DNA of 64,000 nt from the NCBI GenBank assembly GCA_050313895.1, contig JBNPMI010000003.1; one strand, given 5' to 3'. Position 1 is the stretch's first letter. Each line of letters starts with the position of its first letter. Of the stretch, positions 28,694 to 38,326 are shown piece by piece. The translations under genes and the position numbers were made by a program. This stretch comes from JALFST01 sp022779285 (lineage in GTDB: Bacteria; Bacillota; Clostridia; Tissierellales; Peptoniphilaceae). The notes beneath the pieces were generated by a model. That model worked only from the letters and a program-made list of their open reading frames with translations, had not been told where the DNA came from and did no database searches.

Positions 28694-29575
28694 ATGGCAC
28701 AGTCCATGACCGGATATGGAAAATCGGTTGTTCATGACGAGCATTCCCAGCTCGAGATAGAGCTGAGAACGGTCAACAACCGCTATTTGGATTTGCATCT
28801 GAGGGTTTCCGATGGTCTCCACTTCACAGAGGGAAGGATTCGAGAAATCATCAGTGAGTCGATGTCCAGGGGGCGTGTTGATCTCAGTGTAAAATTACTT
28901 TCGCTTGAGCCGCAGGGAAATTATCATCTGCGGGGGGATGTTTTGACGCAATTGGTTGAGGAGCTCGAAGAATGGAATGCTTCACAGCGCTCCCATTTCC
29001 CGTTAAAAGAGGGGATGGCTTCTCTGCTTTTGGTTCCCGGCGTGATAGAGCAAACGCCGGAAATTCTCAAGGAAGAAACGCTTTTACAGCTATTAGAACA
29101 GGGCCTCAGACAGGCGGTTGCGGATTGCATTCAAATGCGGCAGGCAGAAGGAAAAAGGCTGGCGCATAATCTTGAGGAAAAGCTTCGGGACATGGAGACA
29201 CTTCTGTCCTCTATAAAGGCTCGCGCACCTCGGAGAGTGGAGGAGGAGTATCTCAGGCTCCAAAAAAATGTACAGGAGCTTTTCAATCAAATAACAGTGG
29301 ATCCGGATCGCCTTGCCAATGAAATGGCCCTTTTTGCGCAACGCGTGGATGTGGATGAGGAAATTGTGCGATTGGAAAGTCATATCGCTTCCTTTCATGA
29401 GGCGTTAAAAAGAAAGGGGCCGGTAGGAAAAACCCTGGATTTTCTTGTACAGGAGATGAATCGCGAGACGAATACCATCGGATCCAAATCCGGAGATGCG
29501 GCGCTTACAGCCGATGTCATTGCTCTCAAGACCATCATTGAACAGATTCGTGAACAGATTCAAAATTTGGAATAG
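28694..29575 (+). CDS. yicC: YicC/YloC family endoribonuclease
   Basis: A 293-residue protein opening MAQSMTGYGKSV, followed by ELRTVNNRYLDLHLR. Its C-terminal DUF1732 ends with KTLDFLVQEMNRETNTIGSK and LKTIIEQIREQIQNLE. YicC proteins are metal-dependent endoribonucleases involved in RNA turnover. AAAGGAGG precedes the start. It is followed directly by gmk; in Bacillus a remA gene lies between these two, and I do not find one here. Confidence 0.95.
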   Translation: MAQSMTGYGKSVVHDEHSQLEIELRTVNNRYLDLHLRVSDGLHFTEGRIREIISESMSRGRVDLSVKLLSLEPQGNYHLRGDVLTQLVEELEEWNASQRSHFPLKEGMASLLLVPGVIEQTPEILKEETLLQLLEQGLRQAVADCIQMRQAEGKRLAHNLEEKLRDMETLLSSIKARAPRRVEEEYLRLQKNVQELFNQITVDPDRLANEMALFAQRVDVDEEIVRLESHIASFHEALKRKGPVGKTLDFLVQEMNRETNTIGSKSGDAALTADVIALKTIIEQIREQIQNLE

Positions 29576-29584
29576 GAGGAAAGA

Positions 29585-30196
29585 ATGGGAAAAATCGGAC
29601 ATCTCATTGTAATTTCAGGACCGTCGGGAGTCGGAAAGGGAACGGTCTGTGCGGAGCTGATGCGCATTCGTCCGGATTTGAGACTGAGCATTTCCGCTAC
29701 GACAAGAGCAAAGCGCCCTGCTGAGGTGGAGGGGGAAAATTATTTTTTTCGCAGCCTGGATGAATTTAATCAGTTGATTGATGAAGGCAAGCTGATCGAG
29801 TTTGCCAAAGTACATGGAAATTATTACGGAACCCCTAAGGACTTTGTTGTAGAGCAGATACAAAGCGGGCAGGACGTGATTCTGGAAATTGACGTTCAGG
29901 GCGCAATGCAGGTGAAGCAAAATATGGCAAACGGAGTTTTTATCTTCCTGCTGCCGCCTCATCGCTGTGACCTGGAGCAGAGGATCCGACAACGTGGCAC
30001 GGAAGAGGAAGACGCCATCCGGATTCGTATGAGCAATGCAAAGAAGGAGATTGCGATGCTCATCGATTATGATTATGCCGTGATCAATGATCAGGTCGAT
30101 GACTGTGCAAGGACAATCTCACACATTATCGATGCGGAAAACCGGAGAATCAATCGAAATCTATTGGAAGAATATTGGGAGGAATTTCATGATTAA
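29585..30196 (+). CDS. gmk: Guanylate kinase
   Basis: It phosphorylates GMP to GDP. The 203-residue protein has P-loop SGPSGVGKGT (about 11-20), the GMP-binding part SATTRAKRPAEVEGENYFF and EFAKVHGNYYGTPK, and the lid region RIRQRGTEEEDAIRIRM. It sits nine bases after yicC with AGGAGGAAAG, and overlaps rpoZ by eight bases. Confidence 0.97.
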   Translation: MGKIGHLIVISGPSGVGKGTVCAELMRIRPDLRLSISATTRAKRPAEVEGENYFFRSLDEFNQLIDEGKLIEFAKVHGNYYGTPKDFVVEQIQSGQDVILEIDVQGAMQVKQNMANGVFIFLLPPHRCDLEQRIRQRGTEEEDAIRIRMSNAKKEIAMLIDYDYAVINDQVDDCARTISHIIDAENRRINRNLLEEYWEEFHD

Positions 30197-30383
30197 TCCA
30201 TCATTTCAAGAATTAGCAAAAATCAGCTCCAGCCGTTACGACGTGTGCGTTATGGTAATGAAACGCGCCCAGCTTTTGGTAGCCGGAAGCAAACCGCTTG
30301 TTGAGAGCGAAGGACAAAAACCGGTGACTGTGGCTTTGGATGAAATTATGGCGCACAAGGTCGTCAAGAAGACGGAGGAATAG
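30189..30383 (+). CDS. rpoZ: DNA-directed RNA polymerase subunit omega
   Basis: A 64-residue omega subunit that supports assembly of the polymerase. It contains MINPSFQELAKISSSRYDV, VVMKRAQLL-like packing (MVMKRAQLLV) and PVTVALDEIMAHKV. ATG 30189 follows GGGAGGAATTTC and lies in the end of gmk; the longer reading from 30087 is an out-of-frame extension into gmk. Confidence 0.94.
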   Translation: MINPSFQELAKISSSRYDVCVMVMKRAQLLVAGSKPLVESEGQKPVTVALDEIMAHKVVKKTEE

Positions 30384-30384
30384 T

Positions 30385-31572
30385 GTGAATGCATTAGAAG
30401 GGAAGCGAATTCTTCTGGGAGTCAGTGGCGGTATCGCTATTTATAAGACCCTATCGCTGCTCTCGGCGCTCAATAAAAAAGGTGCAAAAACCACGGTGGT
30501 CATGTCGGAGGGAGCTCAGGAATTCGTGCGTCCGCTGGCATTCCAAACCATGTCCAAAAATAGGGTATATACGGACACCTTTGGTATGGAAGAAAACGGC
30601 TTTATTCCGCATATCGACCTGACAAGAGAACACGATGTTCTGCTGATTGCGCCTGCATCAGCGGATGTTTTGGCAAAGATGGCGCTTGGAATTTCCGATG
30701 ATTTATTGAGTACAGTGGCGCTTGCCGCACATTGTCCGGTCATCGTTTCTCCGGCCATGAATTCCGTTATGTATCATCATCCGGCGACTCAGCGCAATAT
30801 TCAGCAGCTTGCACAGGATGGCATTGAAGTGATCGAGCCGGGTGCCGGGCTTTTGGCATGCAACGAAATCGGGGAAGGCCGCATGCCTGAGGCGGAGGAG
30901 CTTTTGGACGTCCTGGATACCTTTTTTACGAAAAAGGATTTGGAGGGAAAAAGAATATTGGTGACAGCAGGACCGACACGCGAACGCATTGATCCGGTGC
31001 GCTTTCTTACAAATGATTCGAGCGGAAAGCAGGGGATTGCCATTGCCCGCAGAGCATTTAAGAGAGGCGCTCAGGTTTGCTTGGTGCATGGCCCGATGTC
31101 ACAGCCTGCTCCAAAAGGCATCGAAGGTGTGTCGGTGGAATCCACCGAGGAGATGCTCCATGCTTTAGAAGAAAAGTTCCCGACATATGATGCTTTGATT
31201 ATGGCTTCCGCTCCTTGCGATTTTCGGCCGGTACAGCAAGAATCGCACAAAATCAAGGGAACGAAGTCGGGAGCAAGGAGAAACCTTGAGCTGGCGGAAA
31301 CGCCGGACATTCTTTACAGCCTGTTGCCCCTGAAAACAAATCAGACTGTCATCGGCTTTGCAACGGAATCGGAAAACCTTCTAAAAAATGCGCGGGAAAA
31401 AATGGATCGAAAAAAGCTGGATTATATTGTTGCAAACGATGTAACGCAATCGGGAGCGGCATTTAATGTGGATACGAATATCGTCACCATTCTCGGAAAT
31501 TCCCGGGAGGAGACCTTACCGAAGATGAGCAAGGAGGATGTTGCCGATCGTATCCTGGATTTATTGCTATGA
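30385..31572 (+). CDS. coaBC: Bifunctional phosphopantothenoylcysteine decarboxylase/synthase
   Basis: CoaBC converts 4'-phosphopantothenate and cysteine to 4'-phosphopantetheine in coenzyme A synthesis. The 395-residue protein has the FMN-dependent CoaC domain (KRILLGVSGGIAIYK; PAMNSVMYHHPATQRN) and the CoaB domain (RILVTAGPTRERIDPVRFLTN, about 190-210). The start is GTG 30385, just after GGAGGAATA. The upstream in-frame ATG at 30340 is inside rpoZ. coaD lies at 47599. Confidence 0.96.
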   Translation: MNALEGKRILLGVSGGIAIYKTLSLLSALNKKGAKTTVVMSEGAQEFVRPLAFQTMSKNRVYTDTFGMEENGFIPHIDLTREHDVLLIAPASADVLAKMALGISDDLLSTVALAAHCPVIVSPAMNSVMYHHPATQRNIQQLAQDGIEVIEPGAGLLACNEIGEGRMPEAEELLDVLDTFFTKKDLEGKRILVTAGPTRERIDPVRFLTNDSSGKQGIAIARRAFKRGAQVCLVHGPMSQPAPKGIEGVSVESTEEMLHALEEKFPTYDALIMASAPCDFRPVQQESHKIKGTKSGARRNLELAETPDILYSLLPLKTNQTVIGFATESENLLKNAREKMDRKKLDYIVANDVTQSGAAFNVDTNIVTILGNSREETLPKMSKEDVADRILDLLL

Positions 31573-33764
31573 GCCTTTTTGCGGAGGTAGTGGTTTCCAC
31601 CGGAACGAGAGTTACGGATCAGATCTACACGTATTCGGTTCCTGAAAATCTTGTCGGGAACATTCACGTGGGCTTGCGTGTGGTCGTCCCCTTCGGAAGA
31701 GGGAATCGAGAGCGTACAGCTATCGTTTTGCGTCTGTTTGAACAGGATCAGATTGCATACTCTGTCAAGGAGATTCTGCATGCTGCGGAAGAAAAGGCAC
31801 AAATTAATCAGGAATCCATTGCACTTGCCAAATTTTTGATTGATCGGTATCTTTCAGATTTTTCTTCGGCATTTCGTGCCGTGCTCCCGCCGGGAAAGCC
31901 GGGAGGCTATCAGCCGGTTTTGCGCCGGTATTATCGGATTTCAGAGGAAGGTCTCCAAGCGGCGCCTCCCCTGAATGCAAAAAGACAGCATGCCATATTG
32001 AATTTTTTGCGTGACGGCAATACGCGCTCCGAACAAGAAATCCGAGATGCTCTCGCCATCACAATCGCTCCACTTCGTGCATTATGCGGGAAGGGCTGGC
32101 TGATCTGTTCGGAGGAGCGAGCTTCCAGAAGAACGGCAGCCCTTGGGGAAGCCTATGAAAAAAGAATACTGACAGAAGCGCAGCAGGCGGTTTATGATCG
32201 AATCGTGGCAAAAAACGGCTTCTATCTTCTGCGCGGCGTGACAGGCTCCGGAAAGACGGAAATATATCTTCAACTGGTGGAAAAAACGCTTTCAGAGGGA
32301 AAACAGGCGATCGTACTTGTTCCGGAGATTTCGTTGACACCGCAGACCATTGCGCGTTTTGAAGGACGATTCGGACAGCAGGTGGCGATTTTACACTCTC
32401 GTTTAACGCAGTCCGAAAGAGCCGAAGAGTGGGAAAAAATTGCCTGCGGCAAAGCTTCCATCGCCATCGGTGCCCGCAGTGTCATCTTTGCTCCGTTCCG
32501 CAAATTGGGTGTCATCATTGTGGACGAGGAACATGAATCCAGCTATGTGAGCGATCAGAACCCGAAGTATCACACCAATGCGGTAGCCGCTTTTCGTGCA
32601 CAATATCATAATTGCCCGCTTGTGCTGGGCTCTGCAACGCCCTCGATTGAGACGCTTTATCAGGCGGAGCAGGGAAGACTCACGCGTCTGGATCTGCCGG
32701 AGCGTGTCGGAAACAAGGCCATGCCGCAGATTCAGGTAGTGGATATGCGCGAGGAGCTCAAAAAAAATAATCGCAGTATGTTTTCTCTCCCTCTTCAGGA
32801 AGCCATCTCAGATGCGCTGCGAAAAAAACAGCAGGTGATTCTATTATTGAATAAGAGAGGTCATACATCCTTTGTTTTTTGCAGAAGATGCGGATATGTT
32901 TATCGATGCGATGCCTGTGATGTCGCGATGACGTATCACAAGGGAAAGGATCGCCTTGTCTGTCATTATTGCGGCAGAGAAAAAGCAAGAAGAAAGACCT
33001 GCCCGCAGTGCGGCTCGAATGCTATCCGCGAATTCGGCGCCGGTACGGAGATGCTTGAAGAGGAAACGAGGAAGCTTTTCCCAAAGGCACGTATTGTGCG
33101 GGCGGATGCTGATACTATGCGCACAAAGGGCTCGTATCAAAAAGTATATCAAAGAATGCTCGACGGTTCGATTGACATACTCCTGGGTACACAAATGATA
33201 GCCAAGGGATTTGATTTTCCGAATGTAACCGTAGTAGGAATCGTCTCTGCGGACATCACCTTGAATCTGCCCGATTTTCGAGCGCAGGAGAAGGCCTTTC
33301 AGCTCGTGACACAAACGGCAGGCAGAGCGGGGAGAGGCGATGTGCCAGGAAAGGTTTTTGTACAGACCTATAAGCCGGAGGTCAGCGCCATTGTAGAAGC
33401 TGCGCATCAGGATGTGGATGGATTTTATCGGAAAGAAATCCGCTTTCGTGAGGAAAACGGATATCCGCCCTTTGTTTCGGAGCTTATCATTCGAATCACT
33501 TCGCGCATACGAAAAAATGCTTTGGAAAAGGGACAACAAATCCGCAAGGCGCTGGACGGCGAGCAGCGGTATCGTTTGATGCGTATCGACGGGCCGAGTC
33601 CCTGCGTGATGGAGCGCATTGACGGCAGATATCGTTTTGCGATTCTTGTTCGTTCAAAAAGCCGTCAGGAGCTGGAGAGCCTCGGCAGGTATGTCATTCG
33701 AAATTTTCCCGGAAATGAAAAAATACATGTTGTGGTAACGATCGATCCGGTATCGATCTTTTGA
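31569..33764 (+). CDS. priA: Primosomal protein N' (replication restart helicase PriA)
   Basis: A 731-residue DNA helicase that reloads the replisome at stalled forks. It has an N-terminal DNA-binding domain, Walker A GVTGSGKTEIY (about 219-229), Walker B VDEEHE, a zinc region with four CxxC pairs (CRRC, CDAC, CHYC, CPQC, about 438-480), then the helicase C domain with AKGFDFPNVTVVG and TQTAGRAGRGD. The four-base overlap with coaBC indicates coupling. Confidence 0.97.
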   Translation: MSLFAEVVVSTGTRVTDQIYTYSVPENLVGNIHVGLRVVVPFGRGNRERTAIVLRLFEQDQIAYSVKEILHAAEEKAQINQESIALAKFLIDRYLSDFSSAFRAVLPPGKPGGYQPVLRRYYRISEEGLQAAPPLNAKRQHAILNFLRDGNTRSEQEIRDALAITIAPLRALCGKGWLICSEERASRRTAALGEAYEKRILTEAQQAVYDRIVAKNGFYLLRGVTGSGKTEIYLQLVEKTLSEGKQAIVLVPEISLTPQTIARFEGRFGQQVAILHSRLTQSERAEEWEKIACGKASIAIGARSVIFAPFRKLGVIIVDEEHESSYVSDQNPKYHTNAVAAFRAQYHNCPLVLGSATPSIETLYQAEQGRLTRLDLPERVGNKAMPQIQVVDMREELKKNNRSMFSLPLQEAISDALRKKQQVILLLNKRGHTSFVFCRRCGYVYRCDACDVAMTYHKGKDRLVCHYCGREKARRKTCPQCGSNAIREFGAGTEMLEEETRKLFPKARIVRADADTMRTKGSYQKVYQRMLDGSIDILLGTQMIAKGFDFPNVTVVGIVSADITLNLPDFRAQEKAFQLVTQTAGRAGRGDVPGKVFVQTYKPEVSAIVEAAHQDVDGFYRKEIRFREENGYPPFVSELIIRITSRIRKNALEKGQQIRKALDGEQRYRLMRIDGPSPCVMERIDGRYRFAILVRSKSRQELESLGRYVIRNFPGNEKIHVVVTIDPVSIF

Positions 33765-33774
33765 GGAGGTAACA

Positions 33775-34305
33775 ATGGCAATTCGACAGATTCGAAAGGA
33801 AGGGGATCCGATATTGCGCAAGAAGGCGCGTACTGTTCAGGCTGTAGATGAACGCATCCGTCTTCTTCTTGACGATATGCTGGAAACGATGTATGACGAT
33901 AACGGAGTCGGACTTGCGGGTCCGCAGGTGGGAATTCTCCGCAGACTGATCACCGTGGATGTGGGAGAGGGCCCTTATAAAATGGTCAACCCCGAGATCA
34001 TTGAAAGATCGGAGGAAGAGCAGCTGGACGTGGAAGGATGCCTGTCGCTGCCTAATTTTAACGGTACCGTACGTCGGCCAAAGCGTGTTACGGTAAAATA
34101 TCTTGATGAAAATGGAGAAGAGCAACAAATGGAGGTAGAGGATCTGTTTGCTCGCTGCGTTTGTCATGAGATTGATCATCTGGACGGTATTTTGTTTCGG
34201 GATCGGGTGGAGATGGTCATTGATATGAAAAATCCCACGGAAGAAATGACCAAGTACTTACATGAGAACGGCCTGATCCATGATGAGGGGGAAGCGCAGG
34301 AATGA
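33775..34305 (+). CDS. def: Peptide deformylase
   Basis: A metalloenzyme that removes the formyl group from new proteins. The 176-residue protein has the three motifs GVGLAGPQ (about 43-50), EGCLSLP (metal ligand Cys, about 95-101) and HEIDHLDG (about 137-144). A GGAGG sequence precedes the start. Its partner fmt overlaps its last four bases. Confidence 0.97.
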   Translation: MAIRQIRKEGDPILRKKARTVQAVDERIRLLLDDMLETMYDDNGVGLAGPQVGILRRLITVDVGEGPYKMVNPEIIERSEEEQLDVEGCLSLPNFNGTVRRPKRVTVKYLDENGEEQQMEVEDLFARCVCHEIDHLDGILFRDRVEMVIDMKNPTEEMTKYLHENGLIHDEGEAQE

Positions 34306-35234
34306 GAATTGCTTTTTTAGGAACGCCGGAATTTGCGATTCCTTCGCTTCAGGCTCTATTGGAGGATTCTCGCATTCAGGTGGACATGGTGATCACGCAA
34401 CCGGACCGCAAAAGGTCTCGAAATCGTTTGACTCCGACGCCGGTCAAAAAGCTGGCAGGCGAATACAATATCCCGGTATTCACACCGGAAAGGCTCAATT
34501 CTTCAGATGTAGTCGATCGATTGATCGCTCAAAAACCGGATTTTCTCGTAGTGATCGCATATGGCCAATTGATTGGAAAAAGACTTCTTGAGGCCTTCCC
34601 GGATCGTATCATCAATATTCATGGGAGCCTGCTTCCCAAGTATCGGGGAGCGGCGCCGATTCAAAGAGCACTTCTTGATGGAGAGCCGGAAACCGGACTT
34701 ACGGCGATGTTGATTGAAAAGGAAATGGATGCCGGAGATATGCTGGCAAAGAAGGTTGTTCCCATTTCCGATGAAGATGATCTCGATTCGCTTACGGATA
34801 AGCTGGCCAATGCGGCGCCCGATCTGCTTTTGGATACGCTTTTTTCGTTTTCTGATCGTTATGAGCATCGCAGGTCTCAGGATCCCTCAGAGGTGACCTA
34901 TGCGGAAAAAATCGAAAAAGAAGACGGTGTGCTTTCTTTCGATCAAACAACAAAGCACCTGCTGAATCAGGTTCGCACCTTGAAGAACTGGCCCGGCGCA
35001 CGCTTCCGCTATCATGGTATTGAATATAAAGTGCATCAGGCGCATGGCGAAGAGGAATTCTCTCGACAGAAGCCGGGAACGATTTTTCGGGCGAATGCAC
35101 GCGGAATCGCGATTCAGGCAGGAGACGGAGCCTTCGTGATCGATGTCATTCAGGCGCCGGGAAGACGTGCGGCAAGCTGTCGTGATTTTCTCAACGGACA
35201 TGATTTTCCGGTTGGGGATCAGGTGGAAGCATGA
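34302..35234 (+). CDS. fmt: Methionyl-tRNA formyltransferase
   Basis: It formylates initiator Met-tRNA using 10-formyl-tetrahydrofolate. The 310-residue protein opens MRIAFLGTPEFAIPSLQAL and has the catalytic region INIHGSLLPKYRGAAPIQRAL (Asn, His and the later Asp in KEMDAGDML). The C-terminal OB-like domain ends GRRAASCRDFLNGHDF. It is coupled to def and rsmB by four-base overlaps. Confidence 0.97.
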   Translation: MRIAFLGTPEFAIPSLQALLEDSRIQVDMVITQPDRKRSRNRLTPTPVKKLAGEYNIPVFTPERLNSSDVVDRLIAQKPDFLVVIAYGQLIGKRLLEAFPDRIINIHGSLLPKYRGAAPIQRALLDGEPETGLTAMLIEKEMDAGDMLAKKVVPISDEDDLDSLTDKLANAAPDLLLDTLFSFSDRYEHRRSQDPSEVTYAEKIEKEDGVLSFDQTTKHLLNQVRTLKNWPGARFRYHGIEYKVHQAHGEEEFSRQKPGTIFRANARGIAIQAGDGAFVIDVIQAPGRRAASCRDFLNGHDFPVGDQVEA

Positions 35235-36532
35235 AACAGTCCGTTCGTGAAAAAAGTCTTTCCATTCTTATTCAGGTGGAAGCGGGGACAGTTTTTCCCG
35301 CGCAGGCGCTCAATGAAGCGGATTCGTTATTTTCCGATGCAAGGGATCGAGGCTTGCTTCGGAGCCTCGTCTATGGCGTTGAAGAAAATCGGACATATCT
35401 TGACTGGATTTTGGATCAATTCTCGGCAAAGCCCATGCGTTCACAAAAGGCTTTCTTGCGAGGGATTCTTCGTATGGGTGCATATGAGCTCGTGATGACA
35501 AGGATTCCCGCTCATGCGGCAGTGAATGAAGCGGTGAAGCTTACTCGCAAGAAGGCCGATTACGCGAAAGGATATGTGAATGCCCTGCTTCGGTCATTGT
35601 CCCGCAGCCTTCCGGAGATTGCCGAGGTGAAGGCCGGCGATGAGCTGGAGAGGCTGAGCATACGATATTCTCATCCTCTTTGGATTCTGAAATATATGCG
35701 CCGACAGTTTTCGATTACGGAGCTTGAGGAGATTCTAAAAAAGAACAATGCTCCTTCTCCGGTTTCTCTATTTGTGAATTCCGGCCGGATGACAAGAGAA
35801 GAAGTGATTGATGAGCTCCGGGATGTGTTGATTCATCCTCGAAAAAGCCGTTTAAGCCAAAATTGTATTTTATGCGATGGTGGACCGATTACGGCGACCT
35901 CTCTTTTTCAAACGGGTGTGATTTCGATACAGTCTCAGCCGAGTATCCGTGTTGCGGAAATTGCTGCAGAGGGGATTCGCCCCGATGCAAAGATATTGGA
36001 TTTGTGTGCTGCACCGGGAGGAAAGTCGATGGCGATGCATATTTTATCGGGAGCACGGATTCATGCGAATGATGTTGCTGAGGAGAAGCTGCGGATCCTG
36101 AAGGAAAATGCTGAAAGACTCGGCAATCCCTCATTGGAGGTTTCTGCTCGAGATGCCGCCGAATTCTACCCGGACTGGAAAGAAAGGTATGATGTTGTTT
36201 TAGTGGACGCTCCCTGCTCCGGGCTGGGCCTTCTCGGCAGAAAGCCGGATATTCGCTGGAATCGAAAAGAGAGCGATTTACAGGAGCTTTCCTCCTTGCA
36301 GAAAAAAATTCTAAGCAACGCCGCTTTTTATGTAAAAAAGGGCGGACGGCTTGTCTACAGCACATGTACATACGGAGAACGGGAAAATGAAAATGTCATC
36401 GATTTTTTTCTCTCGCATTCGGATGCATCATGGAAGCGAGAGGAGATCGACGGAAAGGACTCGATGCACACATCTCCTTTATCGGAAGGAGCGGATGGCT
36501 TTTTTATGTGTCGTTTCATAAAAATGACATAG
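35231..36532 (+). CDS. rsmB: 16S rRNA (cytosine(967)-C5)-methyltransferase RsmB
   Basis: It methylates C967 of 16S rRNA with SAM. The 433-residue protein has an N-terminal NusB-like domain (RSLVYGVEENRTYLDWILDQ), a SAM-binding motif LDLCAAPGGKSMAM (about 257-270), VDAPCSGLGLLGRKPDIRWN with the first catalytic Cys, and VYSTCTYGERENE with the second. A possible promoter for the downstream genes lies at its 3' end. Confidence 0.96.
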   Translation: MKQSVREKSLSILIQVEAGTVFPAQALNEADSLFSDARDRGLLRSLVYGVEENRTYLDWILDQFSAKPMRSQKAFLRGILRMGAYELVMTRIPAHAAVNEAVKLTRKKADYAKGYVNALLRSLSRSLPEIAEVKAGDELERLSIRYSHPLWILKYMRRQFSITELEEILKKNNAPSPVSLFVNSGRMTREEVIDELRDVLIHPRKSRLSQNCILCDGGPITATSLFQTGVISIQSQPSIRVAEIAAEGIRPDAKILDLCAAPGGKSMAMHILSGARIHANDVAEEKLRILKENAERLGNPSLEVSARDAAEFYPDWKERYDVVLVDAPCSGLGLLGRKPDIRWNRKESDLQELSSLQKKILSNAAFYVKKGGRLVYSTCTYGERENENVIDFFLSHSDASWKREEIDGKDSMHTSPLSEGADGFFMCRFIKMT

Positions 36533-36538
36533 TTTGCA

Positions 36539-36547
36539 TGTTATAAT
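36539..36547 (+). promoter_or_regulatory. Extended -10 promoter before rlmN
   Basis: TG at 36539, then T and TATAAT at 36542-36547, form a perfect extended -10 element 21 bases before the rlmN start. No -35 hexamer is evident, as is common for such promoters. It would allow the rlmN-stp-prkC part to be read separately from the upstream block. Confidence 0.5.
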
Positions 36548-36567
36548 GAAAAAAATAAGGAGAGAGT

Positions 36568-37605
36568 ATGGAAAGGGCATTAAATGCGTTGTATTCGGAA
36601 GAATTGGAAGAGCTCATAAAGGGGCTTGGTCAACCCGCTTATCGTGCCCGCCAGATTTTTCACTACTTTCACGCGGAAAAACAGGCAGACCTTTCCAATG
36701 CTCAAACGCTCCCCGTGTCCTTACGGCGTGAGCTCGAAAAATATCCGATACGCAGTGCGGAAATTGCCCGCGTGTTTTATTCTCAGGATGGAAGCCGAAA
36801 GTATTTGTTCAGGATGTTTGACGGCTCTGTTATTGAGACGGTGTTTATGCCCTATGAGGATCGAAATACGATTTGCATATCCTCTGAGGTGGGATGCCTT
36901 ATGGGATGTACCTTTTGCGCATCAACAAAAGCCTCTTTTGTACGCCGTCTGCAAGCGGAGGAAATCCTTGCGCAAATTTACCTGGTGGAAAAAGATACCG
37001 ATTTACGGATTGATAATATTGTTCTCATGGGGATTGGAGAGCCTCTTGACAACTATGATGAGGTTTTACGCTTTATTCGGCTTGTGACGAGTCCAATGGG
37101 AAAAAATCTCAGTGCGCGAGCAATCACGCTATCCACATCCGGGCTGGTTCCCGGCATTTATCGTCTGGCAGAGGAGAAAATTCCGATCAATCTTGCAATT
37201 TCTCTTCATGCAACGACGGACGCCTTACGACAGAGGACGATGCCCATTGCCAGAAAATATTCGATTCGAGAGATTCTTGCGGCATCGCAATACTATTTTG
37301 AACAGACGGGCAGACGCGTAAGCTTTGAGTACGTATTGATCCATGGAGAAAATGATACGATCGAGGATCAGAAGCGATTGGTCTCACTCCTGAAGGGCCC
37401 GCAATTCCATATCAATCTGATTCCTTTGAATGAAATCCGTGAATATCAAGGAAAGGCTGCAGGGATGAATCGATTAAAGCTTTTTGAGCATCAATTAAAT
37501 CAACAGGGAGTTCATACGACCATACGCAATAAGCGCGGAGAGGATATCGATGCTGCCTGTGGTCAGCTCCGCATATTGTATGAACAGACAGGAGGGAGCG
37601 AATGA
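36568..37605 (+). CDS. rlmN: 23S rRNA (adenine(2503)-C2)-methyltransferase RlmN
   Basis: A radical SAM enzyme methylating A2503 of 23S rRNA (and tRNA in some species). The 345-residue protein has an N-terminal RARQIFHYFHAEKQ accessory domain, the cluster motif CLMGCTFC (CxxxCxxC, about 110-117), IVLMGIGEPLDNYDE and a C-terminal catalytic Cys in DIDAACGQLR. AAGGAG precedes the start; it overlaps stp by four bases. Confidence 0.97.
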   Translation: MERALNALYSEELEELIKGLGQPAYRARQIFHYFHAEKQADLSNAQTLPVSLRRELEKYPIRSAEIARVFYSQDGSRKYLFRMFDGSVIETVFMPYEDRNTICISSEVGCLMGCTFCASTKASFVRRLQAEEILAQIYLVEKDTDLRIDNIVLMGIGEPLDNYDEVLRFIRLVTSPMGKNLSARAITLSTSGLVPGIYRLAEEKIPINLAISLHATTDALRQRTMPIARKYSIREILAASQYYFEQTGRRVSFEYVLIHGENDTIEDQKRLVSLLKGPQFHINLIPLNEIREYQGKAAGMNRLKLFEHQLNQQGVHTTIRNKRGEDIDAACGQLRILYEQTGGSE

Positions 37606-38324
37606 AGACCTATTCACTCACCGATCGTGGAAAGGAACGATCGAAAAATCAGGATTGCTTTTTTAATTATTTTCACTCTCGATTTTCCCTGCTCATTATC
37701 TGTGACGGGATGGGCGGACATAAGGCAGGAGATGTGGCATCTAAGCTGGGAGCGGAAACGGTGCAGCAGTATATTGTTCGAAACAAGGAACGAGAGGATT
37801 ATCCGCAGCTGATGCGAGAGGCAATTGCCGAGGCCAATCGGGTTATTTTTGAGGAATCGCGTCATCAGGAGGAATATTCAAACATGGGAACCACCATTGT
37901 TTGCGCACTGATTACGGGAAAGACGGCTTATATCGCTCATGTAGGAGACAGCCGTCTGTATCTGTTCCGAGAAAATCAATTGCGGCAGATTACAGAGGAT
38001 CATTCGCTGGTCGCGGATCTTATGAAAAGAGGCCTTCTGCTTCCGGAGGACGCAAAGCACCATCCGGAGCGCAGCTCGCTTACACGTGCTCTTGGGACGG
38101 ATGAATCGGTAGATCCGGACTTTAATGAGCTTGAGCTTTCCGATGGGGATATGTTGCTTTTGAATACCGACGGATTGACAAATATGGTCTCCGATGAGGA
38201 AATTACTGAAATATTAGGTAGAAATACAAGTGAAAAGGAAGAATGTGAGCAGCTCATTGCGCTGGCAAATCAACATGGCGGTATGGATAATATTACAGTG
38301 ACGCTCTATCAGGTAGGAGAATGA
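37602..38324 (+). CDS. stp: PP2C-type serine/threonine phosphatase (Stp/PrpC)
   Basis: It removes phosphate from targets of the partner kinase. The 240-residue protein has the PP2C motifs RGKERSKNQDCFF, ICDGMGGHKAGDVAS (metal-binding Asp), AHVGDSRLYLF, ITEDHSLVADLMKRG, LNTDGLTNMVSDEE and GGMDNITVTL. It is coupled to prkC by a four-base overlap, the usual phosphatase-kinase arrangement. Confidence 0.96.
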   Translation: MKTYSLTDRGKERSKNQDCFFNYFHSRFSLLIICDGMGGHKAGDVASKLGAETVQQYIVRNKEREDYPQLMREAIAEANRVIFEESRHQEEYSNMGTTIVCALITGKTAYIAHVGDSRLYLFRENQLRQITEDHSLVADLMKRGLLLPEDAKHHPERSSLTRALGTDESVDPDFNELELSDGDMLLLNTDGLTNMVSDEEITEILGRNTSEKEECEQLIALANQHGGMDNITVTLYQVGE

Positions 38325-38326
38325 TG

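Noticed and set aside
36568..37605. rlmN as the radical SAM maturase of the Cys-rich peptide
   Set aside because: It is a standard RlmN in its usual conserved gene neighbourhood, 23 kb away, with no SPASM or precursor-binding domain.
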